From contig JAFTGH010000064.1 of the NCBI GenBank assembly GCA_017458005.1, forward strand, positions 1-47,583: a DNA stretch of 47,583 bases. The letters run 5' to 3'. The position numbers and the translations under genes are program-made. Shown one piece after another: positions 8,803 through 17,496 of this stretch (within the stretch, counting starts at the first letter, position 1; each line of letters begins with the position of its first letter). This DNA is from Prevotella sp. (lineage in GTDB: Bacteria; Bacteroidota; Bacteroidia; Bacteroidales; Bacteroidaceae). Below the pieces are notes generated by a model. It was not told the origin of the DNA. It made no database searches and saw only the letters and a program-made list of their open reading frames with translations.

Positions 8803-10398
8803 TTAATTGAAATATGCATCATTTTGTTTCAAAGAACCCTGAGCACTTGAAATCTCCTTCGAATCGATGGGGATATACTTCTTATTGGGTTTCCAATCAC
8901 CAGAACGACCACGGTCACCTTTGTCATTAACAGGATCCTGTTCTGTCTTCAACAATGCAGAAGCCTTCTGGGTCACACCAGCCACATCCTCCATGCGGAC
9001 AAGGTCCCAGTAACGCTTACCCTCACCCAAGAACTCCAGACGACGCTCTGTCATGATATTGTCGAGTGTTGGCTCCACCTCAGAAACCAGTCCTGCACGC
9101 TGACGCACCTTCGTGATGTAACTCTTAGCCAAAGTGGCATCACCACCAGTACGAACCAGCAGTTCCGCAGCATTCAGCAAAGTCTCAGCATAGCGATAGA
9201 CACGCAGATTGTCGTTCCATCGGCACTGGTCAGAACCACCTGTACCGTCGGCTACATGAGAGTAACGGGGCAGATACTTATTGAGGAACAAGTTCTGGTT
9301 CTGATAACGAGCACCCGGATTGCCTGGCTCACCATCGAGGAGTGTCACATCGCGACGCTCGTCGTTGGCTGCATAGAGGTCAAGACAAGTACGACGAGGA
9401 ACAAAAGTACCCCAACCGTTATTAGCAACATCAGGATCAGAAGCGACACCGCCATCAGGACCAAGAGCCTGGCACTGGAAAGTACCGCCAATAAAGCCAA
9501 GACTGGTGCTGTAAGGGTCACTGCCGTCTGGATAAGAGCGAATACAGAGAGGACCATCCGTGTAGTTCACCTCGAAGATGGACTCATCGCACCACTCGCC
9601 ATCAGGTGACCAAAGATGGGCGAAACTATTGTCTAGACTGTACTGATTACTATTGATAATAGCCTTCATATAGTCAAGAGCCTTGGAAAAACGAGTCTGG
9701 TCGTTTTGGTACATCACTAGTTCTGCATAGATCATATAGGCAGTAGCCAGAGTAGCATGTCCCTCCTCACCAGCGGCAGCACGCATAGGCAGCACGTTGG
9801 CATTGATCGCACTCTCCAAATCGGTGATAATCTGCTCATAGGCATCGGCAGGAGCCGACTGCTCTATCGTCTCACTGGCATCAAGAGGACGCATGAAGAC
9901 AGGAATGTTACCATACCACTTCCACACTACAGTATAATAGAAACTACGCAGTACCTTGAGTTCCGCAGTAGCCTTCTGGGCAAAACTCTCAGAGATTTTA
10001 TCCTTGTTGGTCTCAATGGCACCGATAATGTCATTACATGCCTTGATACCATCGTAACTAACTGTCCAGTACTGACTGAGGGTCTTGGATGCCGTCAGTT
10101 TGAAATCAGCGGCATTATACCATGCCTCCTGGTCTGTGACACCTGCTGAACCCGTCAGCATGTCATCGCCTAGGATATCAGCCCAGTTGAGTTGACCGAA
10201 GATAACGCCATTGTAATCGTAATTATGAATAGGAACATAGGCTCCTACAAGTCCTTCCGTAAGGTGCTCCTCTGTAGCGTAGTATGAAGCCACATCGCCC
10301 TTGGTCTGAGGTTCCTGCTCCAGGAAACTGTCTGAGCAACTGGTCATAGTCAGTGCTGCTGCCAGAACGCCAATGGATAATATATTTAATGTTTTCAT
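8803..10398 (-). CDS. SusD/RagB-like nutrient-binding outer membrane lipoprotein
   Basis: SusD-family protein that forms the lid of the SusC porin and captures oligosaccharides. The signal peptide ends LTMTSCSD with the lipidated Cys at residue 21. The helix-rich body has features of the family: an early FLEQEPQTKGD segment, SYDGIKACNDII, the alpha-helical repeat region around residues 100-230, and the C-terminal RYAETLLNAAELLVRTGG and RRLEFLGEGKRYWDLVRM stretches. At 531 residues the length is usual. It sits 32 bases downstream of susC and 18 bases upstream of the binding-protein gene, so it is clearly in the same operon. Confidence 0.95.
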   Translation of the reverse strand: MKTLNILSIGVLAAALTMTSCSDSFLEQEPQTKGDVASYYATEEHLTEGLVGAYVPIHNYDYNGVIFGQLNWADILGDDMLTGSAGVTDQEAWYNAADFKLTASKTLSQYWTVSYDGIKACNDIIGAIETNKDKISESFAQKATAELKVLRSFYYTVVWKWYGNIPVFMRPLDASETIEQSAPADAYEQIITDLESAINANVLPMRAAAGEEGHATLATAYMIYAELVMYQNDQTRFSKALDYMKAIINSNQYSLDNSFAHLWSPDGEWCDESIFEVNYTDGPLCIRSYPDGSDPYSTSLGFIGGTFQCQALGPDGGVASDPDVANNGWGTFVPRRTCLDLYAANDERRDVTLLDGEPGNPGARYQNQNLFLNKYLPRYSHVADGTGGSDQCRWNDNLRVYRYAETLLNAAELLVRTGGDATLAKSYITKVRQRAGLVSEVEPTLDNIMTERRLEFLGEGKRYWDLVRMEDVAGVTQKASALLKTEQDPVNDKGDRGRSGDWKPNKKYIPIDSKEISSAQGSLKQNDAYFN

Positions 10399-10430
10399 AT
10401 TCTTATACTATTATTATTCGTTAATAATGA

Positions 10431-13400
10431 TTAGAAGCCAATGTTGAAACCAAAACTGAAGGTTCGAGCCTGTGGATAGACACCATAGTCAACACCAAGA
10501 GAGGTTCCACCAGAGGAGATTTCAGGATCATAGCCATGATACTTGGTGAAGGTCACCAGATTCTCGGCAGCGACAAACAGGCGTAGGCTCTCAACAAAGA
10601 AGCGTCTGGTAATGCTCTGAGGCAGGGTGTAACCCAATTGGATATTCTTCAAACGCAAGTAACTACCATCGGAAACATAGAGGTCTGAGGCGACAAGGTT
10701 AGCAGTATTACCCACTACGTAGCGAGGAACAGAGTTAGAGGTACCCTCGCCAGTCCAACGTCCCAGCATCCAAGAAGGCAGGTTCTGGTTCTGCTTGTCC
10801 ACACGCATAGTTGCATCGTAGATGTCGTTGCCAGCAGTACCCTGCCAGAACATCATGAAGTCGAAGCCACGCCACTCGGCATTGAAGTTAAAGCCGAAAG
10901 TCCAGTCGGGCATACCCTTACCAATCTTGGTCTTATCATTGTCGTCAATCACTCCATCCTCATTGGTGTCCACAAAGCGGAAGTCACCAGGAGAAGACGG
11001 TGAAATCAACTCACCAGCCGCATTGGTATGATACTTGGCATTATATTCTGCTGCCTCAGTCTCGTTCTGCAAGATGCCATTGGTCTTGTAGCCGTAGAAG
11101 TAAGGCCAAGGCTCACCGTTCTTACCACGTGTGAACGTTCCCATACCCATCATACTGTCATAGTCCTGCGTTCCTGTTGCATTACCAAGGTTCAGCAACT
11201 CGTTCTTGAGGTAGGAGGCATTAGCCTTGATAGCAAACTTAGCATCGGAAATACGGAACTTATAGCCCAGTTCGAACTCAATACCCGAGTTCTTCATCTC
11301 GCCGACATTCGCCATCGGCTTCATCAGACTGACATAGTCAGGAATCGGGTTATACATCAGCATGCCTTTGGTCTTCTTCACATAGTAGTCCACACTAAAA
11401 GTCAATGCATTGCTGAGGAAGCCGAAGTCAACACCAAGGTCAGTCTGTACACTCTCCTCCCATTTCAAGTCTGGATTAGCAGGTGCTCCTACACGTGTAC
11501 CTACCATACGTGTGGGATCGGCACCGAAGATATAGTTGCTGTTTCCCGTTCCAGAAGTAAAGGCGGCATACATGAAGTTACCGATGTTCTCATTACCGTT
11601 CTTACCCCAACTGAAGCGGATCTTCATATTGTTCATGATATTCTTTACAGGATCCATAAACTTCTCATTGGTGACATTCCATCCTAAAGAGAAGGAGGGG
11701 AATGTGGCATAGTGGTTGTTGCTTCCGAACTTAGAAGAACCATCTCGACGGATAGTGAACTGTGCCATATATCGCTCGTCGTAGTTATAACTGGCACGAG
11801 CGAAGAGAGAGGCAAGGGTAGCAACATCCCAAGGACCAGCACTTGCGCCTACGTCACCTGCGTCGTAACCAGTAGCATAGTCAACCCAAGGCTTTGTATA
11901 GTCTACCAAATAGTTCTTCGAAGCATAGATGCTGAAACCAGTGGTCTTTTTTGCAGACTGTCCGAGAACAACACTGATATCGTGCTTGCCGAAAGTCTTA
12001 GCCCAAGAAAGAACATTCTCCAACTGCCATACCGTCATGCGCTGTGAGTTAGAATTGGCACCATCCTTGCCACCCCAGTTGAAAGACTGGGTGAGGTAGA
12101 AGGGAACGGTATAGCCACGGTCGGTGCCATTGTACTGCACATCGGCACCATAACTGATGCGATACTTGAAACCGTAGCCCAACGACAGGTCTGCGGCAAA
12201 GTTGGCGGTGTAGTCATGCACCCAACCCCAAGGTGCCAGATGAGCGGTATTCATAAAGGCAACAGGGTTCATCTGGTTGTCATAGTCAGAGCCAGGAACC
12301 ATATAGAGGTTGCCATCGGCATCATACTGCGGAACGAAATTAACACCGTTGCTGCTCTGATAACCAGCCAGCACGTCAGCAATCTCATCCCCCTTGTAGA
12401 CGACAGGCAGTGTCGGAGCCAGGGTCAGGGTAGAGTTAAGGACACCATTACTGCGGGTGTTGGGATCAATACCAGCCTGCTTCGTACGGGTGTAAGACAC
12501 GTTGACCGTGATATCCAACTTATTCAGCCAGTCGCGATCCTTGGTATCGTCAAAGATATTGTACTTGGTATTACTACGCAAAGTCAGACGACGATAGTTC
12601 GACTTGCTGAAATTACCACCGACAATACCATCTTGAGAATAGTAACCCAAAGACAGATAGTAATTCATTTTCTCTGTAGCACCACTGATGCTGACCTCAT
12701 GATTGCTTACAGGCGCATTGTCGTTAAAGAGTTCGTCCTGCCAGTCTGTGCTATTCTTCTTGAAAGATGCCAGTTCTTCCGCAGTATAACGAGGACGCTG
12801 ACCGCTGTTGATGTAACCTTCGTTCATCATGACACCATACTCATAGGCATTCAGCACGTCACGTTTGCGCCACTTGTTCTGCCATCCGAAAGTAGCGTTG
12901 TAATTGACTTTTGTCTTGCCAATCTTTCCGCTTTTCGTGGTAACAAGGATAACACCATTGGCAGCACGGGCTCCATAAATAGCACCAGAGGCTGCATCTT
13001 TCAGCACCTCGATAGACTCGATGTCGTTCGGATTGAGGTTATCAATACCTGTCTCGCAGGGCATTCCATCTACAATATATAGAGGATCGCTGTTATTAAT
13101 AGTACCGATACCACGCACACGAATCTGAGAACCAGCACCCGGAGCACCAGAAGAACTGGTCACCGTCACACCTGCGGCAAGACCCTTCAGGGCATTGTCC
13201 ACACGAACAGGAGCCTTGCCCGCCAGATCATCAGCCGAGACCTTGGCGATAGAGGCGGTTACCACACTCTTCTTCTGGACACCGTAACCTACTACGACTA
13301 CCTCATCGAGTAGTTTGGCATCCGATTTCATCACAATGCGAAGACCGTCAGCAGCCTTCACTTCCTGAGTAATGTTACCAATGTAGGAGACCACCAGGGT

Positions 13401-13586
13401 AGAACCCTCATCGACAGACACCATGAAGTTTCCATCGAAGTCAGTCACCGTTCCATTAGTAGTTCCCTTCTGCACCACAGAAGCACCAATAACCGGTTCG
13501 CCAGTCTCATCGACAACGACACCCTTATAGGTGTGCTTTTGGGCAAAAGTTGTTGCTGACATCATTAGAAATGACAGCAAGACCAT
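10431..13586 (-). CDS. SusC-like TonB-dependent outer membrane transporter
   Basis: TonB-dependent porin for import of glucan oligosaccharides. In the longest in-frame reading the protein starts MVLLSFLMMSATTFAQ, which lacks the usual positively charged n-region. It then has a CarboxypepD_reg-like domain (YKGVVVDETGEPVIGASV), a TonB box and plug (DEVVVVGYGVQKKSVVTASI; LYIVDGMP; IESIEVLKDAASGAIYGARA; ANGVILVTTKSGK) and a long beta-barrel ending in FGFNIGF. Just upstream, ATG at 13606 opens AAAAAAGTAAG; adding a single A to that run would read MKKSKFLMVLLSFLMMSATT in frame with this ORF. The true start is therefore uncertain: a sequencing error, a slippage site or a weak start at 13586. It is the first gene of the operon, behind a good promoter. 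Confidence 0.93.
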   Translation of the reverse strand: MVLLSFLMMSATTFAQKHTYKGVVVDETGEPVIGASVVQKGTTNGTVTDFDGNFMVSVDEGSTLVVSYIGNITQEVKAADGLRIVMKSDAKLLDEVVVVGYGVQKKSVVTASIAKVSADDLAGKAPVRVDNALKGLAAGVTVTSSSGAPGAGSQIRVRGIGTINNSDPLYIVDGMPCETGIDNLNPNDIESIEVLKDAASGAIYGARAANGVILVTTKSGKIGKTKVNYNATFGWQNKWRKRDVLNAYEYGVMMNEGYINSGQRPRYTAEELASFKKNSTDWQDELFNDNAPVSNHEVSISGATEKMNYYLSLGYYSQDGIVGGNFSKSNYRRLTLRSNTKYNIFDDTKDRDWLNKLDITVNVSYTRTKQAGIDPNTRSNGVLNSTLTLAPTLPVVYKGDEIADVLAGYQSSNGVNFVPQYDADGNLYMVPGSDYDNQMNPVAFMNTAHLAPWGWVHDYTANFAADLSLGYGFKYRISYGADVQYNGTDRGYTVPFYLTQSFNWGGKDGANSNSQRMTVWQLENVLSWAKTFGKHDISVVLGQSAKKTTGFSIYASKNYLVDYTKPWVDYATGYDAGDVGASAGPWDVATLASLFARASYNYDERYMAQFTIRRDGSSKFGSNNHYATFPSFSLGWNVTNEKFMDPVKNIMNNMKIRFSWGKNGNENIGNFMYAAFTSGTGNSNYIFGADPTRMVGTRVGAPANPDLKWEESVQTDLGVDFGFLSNALTFSVDYYVKKTKGMLMYNPIPDYVSLMKPMANVGEMKNSGIEFELGYKFRISDAKFAIKANASYLKNELLNLGNATGTQDYDSMMGMGTFTRGKNGEPWPYFYGYKTNGILQNETEAAEYNAKYHTNAAGELISPSSPGDFRFVDTNEDGVIDDNDKTKIGKGMPDWTFGFNFNAEWRGFDFMMFWQGTAGNDIYDATMRVDKQNQNLPSWMLGRWTGEGTSNSVPRYVVGNTANLVASDLYVSDGSYLRLKNIQLGYTLPQSITRRFFVESLRLFVAAENLVTFTKYHGYDPEISSGGTSLGVDYGVYPQARTFSFGFNIGF

Positions 13587-13657
13587 TAAAAACTTACTTT
13601 TTTCATACGTTAGTTGTTTTGAACATGATTAATAGTAATGTCGCTTAATTTTGGTCG

Positions 13658-13689
13658 CAAAGGTAGAGTTTAAACGCATACGTTCCAAA
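13658..13689 (-). promoter_or_regulatory. susC operon promoter
   Basis: The minus strand reads TTTG (13686-13689), a 20-base spacer, then TACCTTTG (13658-13665), a near-ideal Bacteroidota promoter. The untranslated leader would be roughly 45-65 bases. Confidence 0.75.
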
Positions 13690-13719
13690 TAAATCACCAC
13701 GCAAAAAACTCACTTTTTG
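13685..13719 (-). promoter_or_regulatory. Shared upstream element, copy 1
   Basis: This 35-base block matches 6123-6157 at 30 of 35 positions and sits at the same place relative to the -33 box. It lies between susC and the divergent regulator gene, 33 bases before the regulator's -7 box, so it could also serve autoregulation. Confidence 0.7.
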
Positions 13720-13751
13720 GGCAAAAAGGGTTTTTTATAAAGAATTATTAC

Positions 13752-13759
13752 TATCTTTG
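13752..13759 (+). promoter_or_regulatory. Promoter -7 box of the regulator gene
   Basis: TATCTTTG lies 31 bases ahead of the ATG at 13791. I see no clear -33 TTTG at the expected distance, consistent with a weak or activator-dependent promoter. Confidence 0.5.
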
Positions 13760-13790
13760 CACCCATAACCTAACAAAGACACTAATAATT

Positions 13791-16676
13791 ATGAGGAAAC
13801 TGCTAACAACCATACTACACCTTATTATATATATAGGCGTATATGCTCAGCAACCCATGCTACGCAACTTCCAGGTAAGTGACTACCGAGGGGGCACGCA
13901 GAACTGGTGTATCGACATGACAGGCGCCAACCGCCTCCTTGTTGCCAACAACGCAGGACTGCTACGCTATGACAGCAGATGGTGGCAGGCTTTTGCCCTG
14001 TCGAATTTCAGTAATGTCAGGAGTATCTTGTATGACCCCACCTACAATCATGTATGGGCAGGAGGTACCAATGAGTTCGGTTGCTTCGAGGCTAATATTA
14101 ATTCTTTTGCCAACTACCACTCCGTATCAGAACGGCTACCCAAGGAACGACAACAGTTCGGAGAGATATGGAAAATATTAAAACTAGGGGACGACTATAT
14201 CTTTCAGGCAAAGAAAGACCTGTTCTTCCTGCATCGTGACAGTACACTCAGTTTCATGAGCACCCCCTTCTCGATAGATTGCTCCGCTATCATTGAAGGT
14301 CGACTGCTAGTCGCTGACGAAACGGGAATCTATGCGGTAGAGAACAACAAACTATCTACTCCTTTGCCAAACTTAGAGGAACTCAAGGGAAAGACGATAT
14401 ACGCCATCCTACCCTACCAACAGCAGATGATTATCTGTACTACGGTAGACGGACTGTTCATCTATGACGGGAATCAAACCCGCCCCTTTGCTACAGACCT
14501 GACCGCCTTCCTCTCCAACAACCAGATATTCTGTGCCGCCATCCAGAATGACATGCTTGCCATCGGCACCATAAGAGACGGATTGGTACTTCGCAACCTG
14601 AAGACGGGGATGAACCAATATGCCAATACAAGAACGGGACTTAGCAATAATACTGTTTTGTCCATCTGTTTCGACCGCATTGACAATGTATGGTTAGGAC
14701 TGGATCAGGGCATCGCCTATGTGATGCCGACCTTCCCTGCTTCCTATCTATTAGGGAAACAGAGTCCTATTGGTGCTGGCTATGCCTCTATCGTTTATGG
14801 CAACAACCTGTATATGGGTACTAACCAAGGACTCTTTACGACGCCCTACCCCTTGTCCAGTTCCCCAACACCACCAACACCACAATTGATTAATGGCATG
14901 ACAGGGCAGATATGGTGCCTCAATAATATCAACGGGACATTACTTTGCGGCTGTAATTCTGGAACATATATCATCAATGGACAACAGGCACGGAAGATAC
15001 AAGGACCTGAAGGTACCTTGTGTTTCCTACCGTTGCGCCACCATCCCGGCTATATCTTAGGATCTGACTATCTGGGACTTTTCCTACTGAGCGCCAAGGA
15101 TTTTAGTTTCGTCGGACGTGTCGCTGGCTTCGAAGAGTGTAGCGGTGCATTGTTGGAAGATCGTGATGGAAGTGTCTGGATGAGTCACTGGCAGAAAGGA
15201 ATCTACCGTCTGACACTCAATACGGATGCCCGACAAGTTGTAAAGGTTGACAGATTTGGTAAAGACAACGGACTACTGGTTGACGCTGAGAATCAGATTT
15301 GCCAGATTAACGGACGTATCCTGATTTCCAGCGTAGACGGCTTACATTACTATAACCCCAAAACAGGAAAGTTGACAAAGGATGAGAAGATGAGTAAGGT
15401 CTTCAACACCTACGGCACCTCTCTGCGCCTCTTCGAGACACCTGCCCATGATATCTGGGCATACAAAGCAGACTATCTAGCCATAGCCCACCCCAAAAGC
15501 AATGGTAACTATGAGGTAGACACCTTATCCTATAAAGGATTCGCACATGAATTGCAGATGGGTTTGGGATTCCCCTATTTCATTGCCGACAAAGACCAGA
15601 CCATCCTGAATAGTCTGAACGGATTTATCATAGCAGACAACAAGACGACCAGTAAGTTATATGAAACAAAACTGAAGATAGAACTTATCGAAAGTACCAA
15701 TCACGGTGACTCCCTCCTTTATGTCTGTGCGGCTGATACCATTGGACGAACTTTCCGCATCAGTCATGACAACAACTCCTTACGTATCACCTTCACCATG
15801 CCTGAGTATATGCGCCCAGAGGAAATTGAATATTCCTGTTGGCTGGAAGGTTATGACCATACATGGAGTGATTGGCAAAAAGGTTATACTAAGGACTATA
15901 CCTATCTTCCCAAAGGCAAATACACCTTCCATGTGAAGGCAAGAAACAAAATGACGGGTTTCGAGGACGAGAAATCTATCAGTATCGAGATTCTGCCTGC
16001 ATGGTATGAGACATGGTGGGCGTATACGCTCTACCTGCTATTGATAGCAGGCGTCGCTTGGATGCTCGTCAAGTGGATCCAAAGCAGACAAAACCGTAAA
16101 CTGGACGAGTTAAGAGCGCAGAAGGAAAAAGAGATGCGCCAGCAACAGGCGGAGTTCGAACTGGAACAGCAGAAGAAAGAAAGTGAACTGACCCGTCTGA
16201 GAAACGAGCAACTGGAGACAGAACTCAAGCATCGCCAGAGTGAACTGGGCGACTCCACGATGAACCTGATGCGCAAGAATGACATGCTACAGGCGCTCGA
16301 CACCCAACTCGACGAACTCTCAGAGAGCGTCAGAAGAGAGGACACAAAGTCGAAAATTACCCAGAAGATCAAGGATATCCGCCACGACATACAAAACAAC
16401 ATCAACGAAGACGAGGGTTGGGATAAATTTGAGGAGAACTTCAACTTGGTTTACGACAACTTCATGAAGCGACTCACCAATCGCTTCCCCGACTTGAAGA
16501 TGAACGACCGCAAACTGTGTGCCTACCTGCGCATGGGACTCTCCTCAAAGGAGATGGCATCACTGCTCAACACCTCCGTTCGTAGTATCGAGACCGCCCG
16601 ATATCGCCTACGCAAGAAACTGGGTATGGAGCAAGGTGATAACCTAGTGGAGTTTATCCAGACTTTTGAGGAATAA
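13791..16676 (+). CDS. Membrane-spanning Y_Y_Y / LuxR-HTH regulator of the glucan locus
   Basis: Predicted one-component sensor-regulator. The N-terminal signal or anchor (ILHLIIYIGVYAQ) leads into a long periplasmic region with beta-propeller-like repeats (for example TGLSNNTVLSICFDRIDNVW) and a Y_Y_Y domain at about 665-735 (CWLEGYDHTWSDWQKGYTKD). One membrane helix follows (about 740-762, YTLYLLLIAGVAWMLV), then a long charged coiled coil (about 768-860) and a C-terminal LuxR-type helix-turn-helix (about 900-961, MGLSSKEMASLLNTSVRSIE). It resembles the periplasmic part of hybrid two-component systems but has no histidine kinase, receiver or AraC domain. It is divergent from susC and ends at a strong hairpin. 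It probably senses a glucan oligosaccharide and activates the locus; that role is inferred from position. Confidence 0.85.
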   Translation: MRKLLTTILHLIIYIGVYAQQPMLRNFQVSDYRGGTQNWCIDMTGANRLLVANNAGLLRYDSRWWQAFALSNFSNVRSILYDPTYNHVWAGGTNEFGCFEANINSFANYHSVSERLPKERQQFGEIWKILKLGDDYIFQAKKDLFFLHRDSTLSFMSTPFSIDCSAIIEGRLLVADETGIYAVENNKLSTPLPNLEELKGKTIYAILPYQQQMIICTTVDGLFIYDGNQTRPFATDLTAFLSNNQIFCAAIQNDMLAIGTIRDGLVLRNLKTGMNQYANTRTGLSNNTVLSICFDRIDNVWLGLDQGIAYVMPTFPASYLLGKQSPIGAGYASIVYGNNLYMGTNQGLFTTPYPLSSSPTPPTPQLINGMTGQIWCLNNINGTLLCGCNSGTYIINGQQARKIQGPEGTLCFLPLRHHPGYILGSDYLGLFLLSAKDFSFVGRVAGFEECSGALLEDRDGSVWMSHWQKGIYRLTLNTDARQVVKVDRFGKDNGLLVDAENQICQINGRILISSVDGLHYYNPKTGKLTKDEKMSKVFNTYGTSLRLFETPAHDIWAYKADYLAIAHPKSNGNYEVDTLSYKGFAHELQMGLGFPYFIADKDQTILNSLNGFIIADNKTTSKLYETKLKIELIESTNHGDSLLYVCAADTIGRTFRISHDNNSLRITFTMPEYMRPEEIEYSCWLEGYDHTWSDWQKGYTKDYTYLPKGKYTFHVKARNKMTGFEDEKSISIEILPAWYETWWAYTLYLLLIAGVAWMLVKWIQSRQNRKLDELRAQKEKEMRQQQAEFELEQQKKESELTRLRNEQLETELKHRQSELGDSTMNLMRKNDMLQALDTQLDELSESVRREDTKSKITQKIKDIRHDIQNNINEDEGWDKFEENFNLVYDNFMKRLTNRFPDLKMNDRKLCAYLRMGLSSKEMASLLNTSVRSIETARYRLRKKLGMEQGDNLVEFIQTFEE

Positions 16677-16678
16677 CA

Positions 16679-16708
16679 AAAGAGGGTGTGCGTCGGCACA
16701 CCCTCTTT
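16679..16708. terminator. Bidirectional terminator between regulator and aquaporin genes
   Basis: A perfect 13-base stem (AAAGAGGGTGTGC / GCACACCCTCTTT) with loop GTCG lies between two convergent genes. The stem ends in A-rich and T-rich flanks on both strands, so it can stop transcription from either side. Confidence 0.9.
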
Positions 16709-16725
16709 CATTATGTCTTTACGAC

Positions 16726-17403
16726 TTATTTCTCTTCTGGATCGATCACCTTCCAAACAAGAGCAGCAAGTGCGCCACCTACGAATGGACCTACGATGAA
16801 TACCCAGAGTTGGCTCAGTGCCTTACCTCCCTCAAAGAGAGCGGGACCAATAGAGCGGGCCGGGTTGACAGAGGTACCTGTGTAGTTGATACCTACAAGG
16901 TGGATCAGAATCAAGGCGAGACCGATGGCAAGACCAGCGAAATTGTTGGTAGCGCCATTTGTCTTGGCGGTAGCACCCAGTACAACCAACACGAAGATAA
17001 AGGTAAGCACAATCTCAGCAACCAGACCGTTCAGCACGTTCTCTGAGGCACAAGCGTTAGCACCTGTTGCCGTACCACGAGCAAGACCTGGGTCGGTAGA
17101 TACGAGGAAGGCAAGCAAGGCAGCAGCAATGATAGCACCAATCACCTGGAAGAGCATATACATACCACAGTCCTTGGAGTTCATACGACCACTCAGGAAC
17201 ACACCCAGTGTGATAGCGGGGTTGATGTGACAACCAGAAATACCACCAATGGCATACGCCATGGCAACAACAGACAGACCAAAAGCAATGGCTGTACCTA
17301 CTACAGATGCTGTATCAGCACCACAATTGAGGCTGACAGCGGCACCGCATCCCAAGAATGTCAGCACGAATGTGCCTACCATTTCTGCTAAATACTTTTT
17401 CAT
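16726..17403 (-). CDS. aqpZ: Aquaporin (MIP family)
   Basis: Water channel of the major intrinsic protein family in the inner membrane. The 225-residue protein has six hydrophobic segments and the two half-helix motifs: GCHINPAITLG in the first half and TSVNPARSIGPALF in the second. The latter ends with R, as in the aquaporin selectivity filter. Length and motifs favour an AqpZ-type water channel over a glycerol facilitator (whose second motif is NPARD), though substrate is not proven. It has its own promoter and faces the terminator after the regulator gene, so it is a single-gene unit. Confidence 0.92.
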   Translation of the reverse strand: MKKYLAEMVGTFVLTFLGCGAAVSLNCGADTASVVGTAIAFGLSVVAMAYAIGGISGCHINPAITLGVFLSGRMNSKDCGMYMLFQVIGAIIAAALLAFLVSTDPGLARGTATGANACASENVLNGLVAEIVLTFIFVLVVLGATAKTNGATNNFAGLAIGLALILIHLVGINYTGTSVNPARSIGPALFEGGKALSQLWVFIVGPFVGGALAALVWKVIDPEEK

Positions 17404-17447
17404 AACCTTTTATTATTTAAGTGATTAATAAGTGTAATATCTAAACG

Positions 17448-17478
17448 CAAAATTAGTCATTTTATTTCAGATTCGCAA
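17448..17478 (-). promoter_or_regulatory. Aquaporin gene promoter
   Basis: On the minus strand TTG (17476-17478), a 20-base spacer and TAATTTTG (17448-17455) stand 45 bases before the ATG at 17403. Confidence 0.65.
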
Positions 17479-17496
17479 GCAAATCCAGAAAAAACT

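Noticed and set aside
13791-16676. Hybrid two-component regulator
   Set aside because: Despite the propeller and Y_Y_Y domain there is no HisKA, HATPase, receiver or AraC domain; after the coiled coil only a LuxR-type HTH follows.
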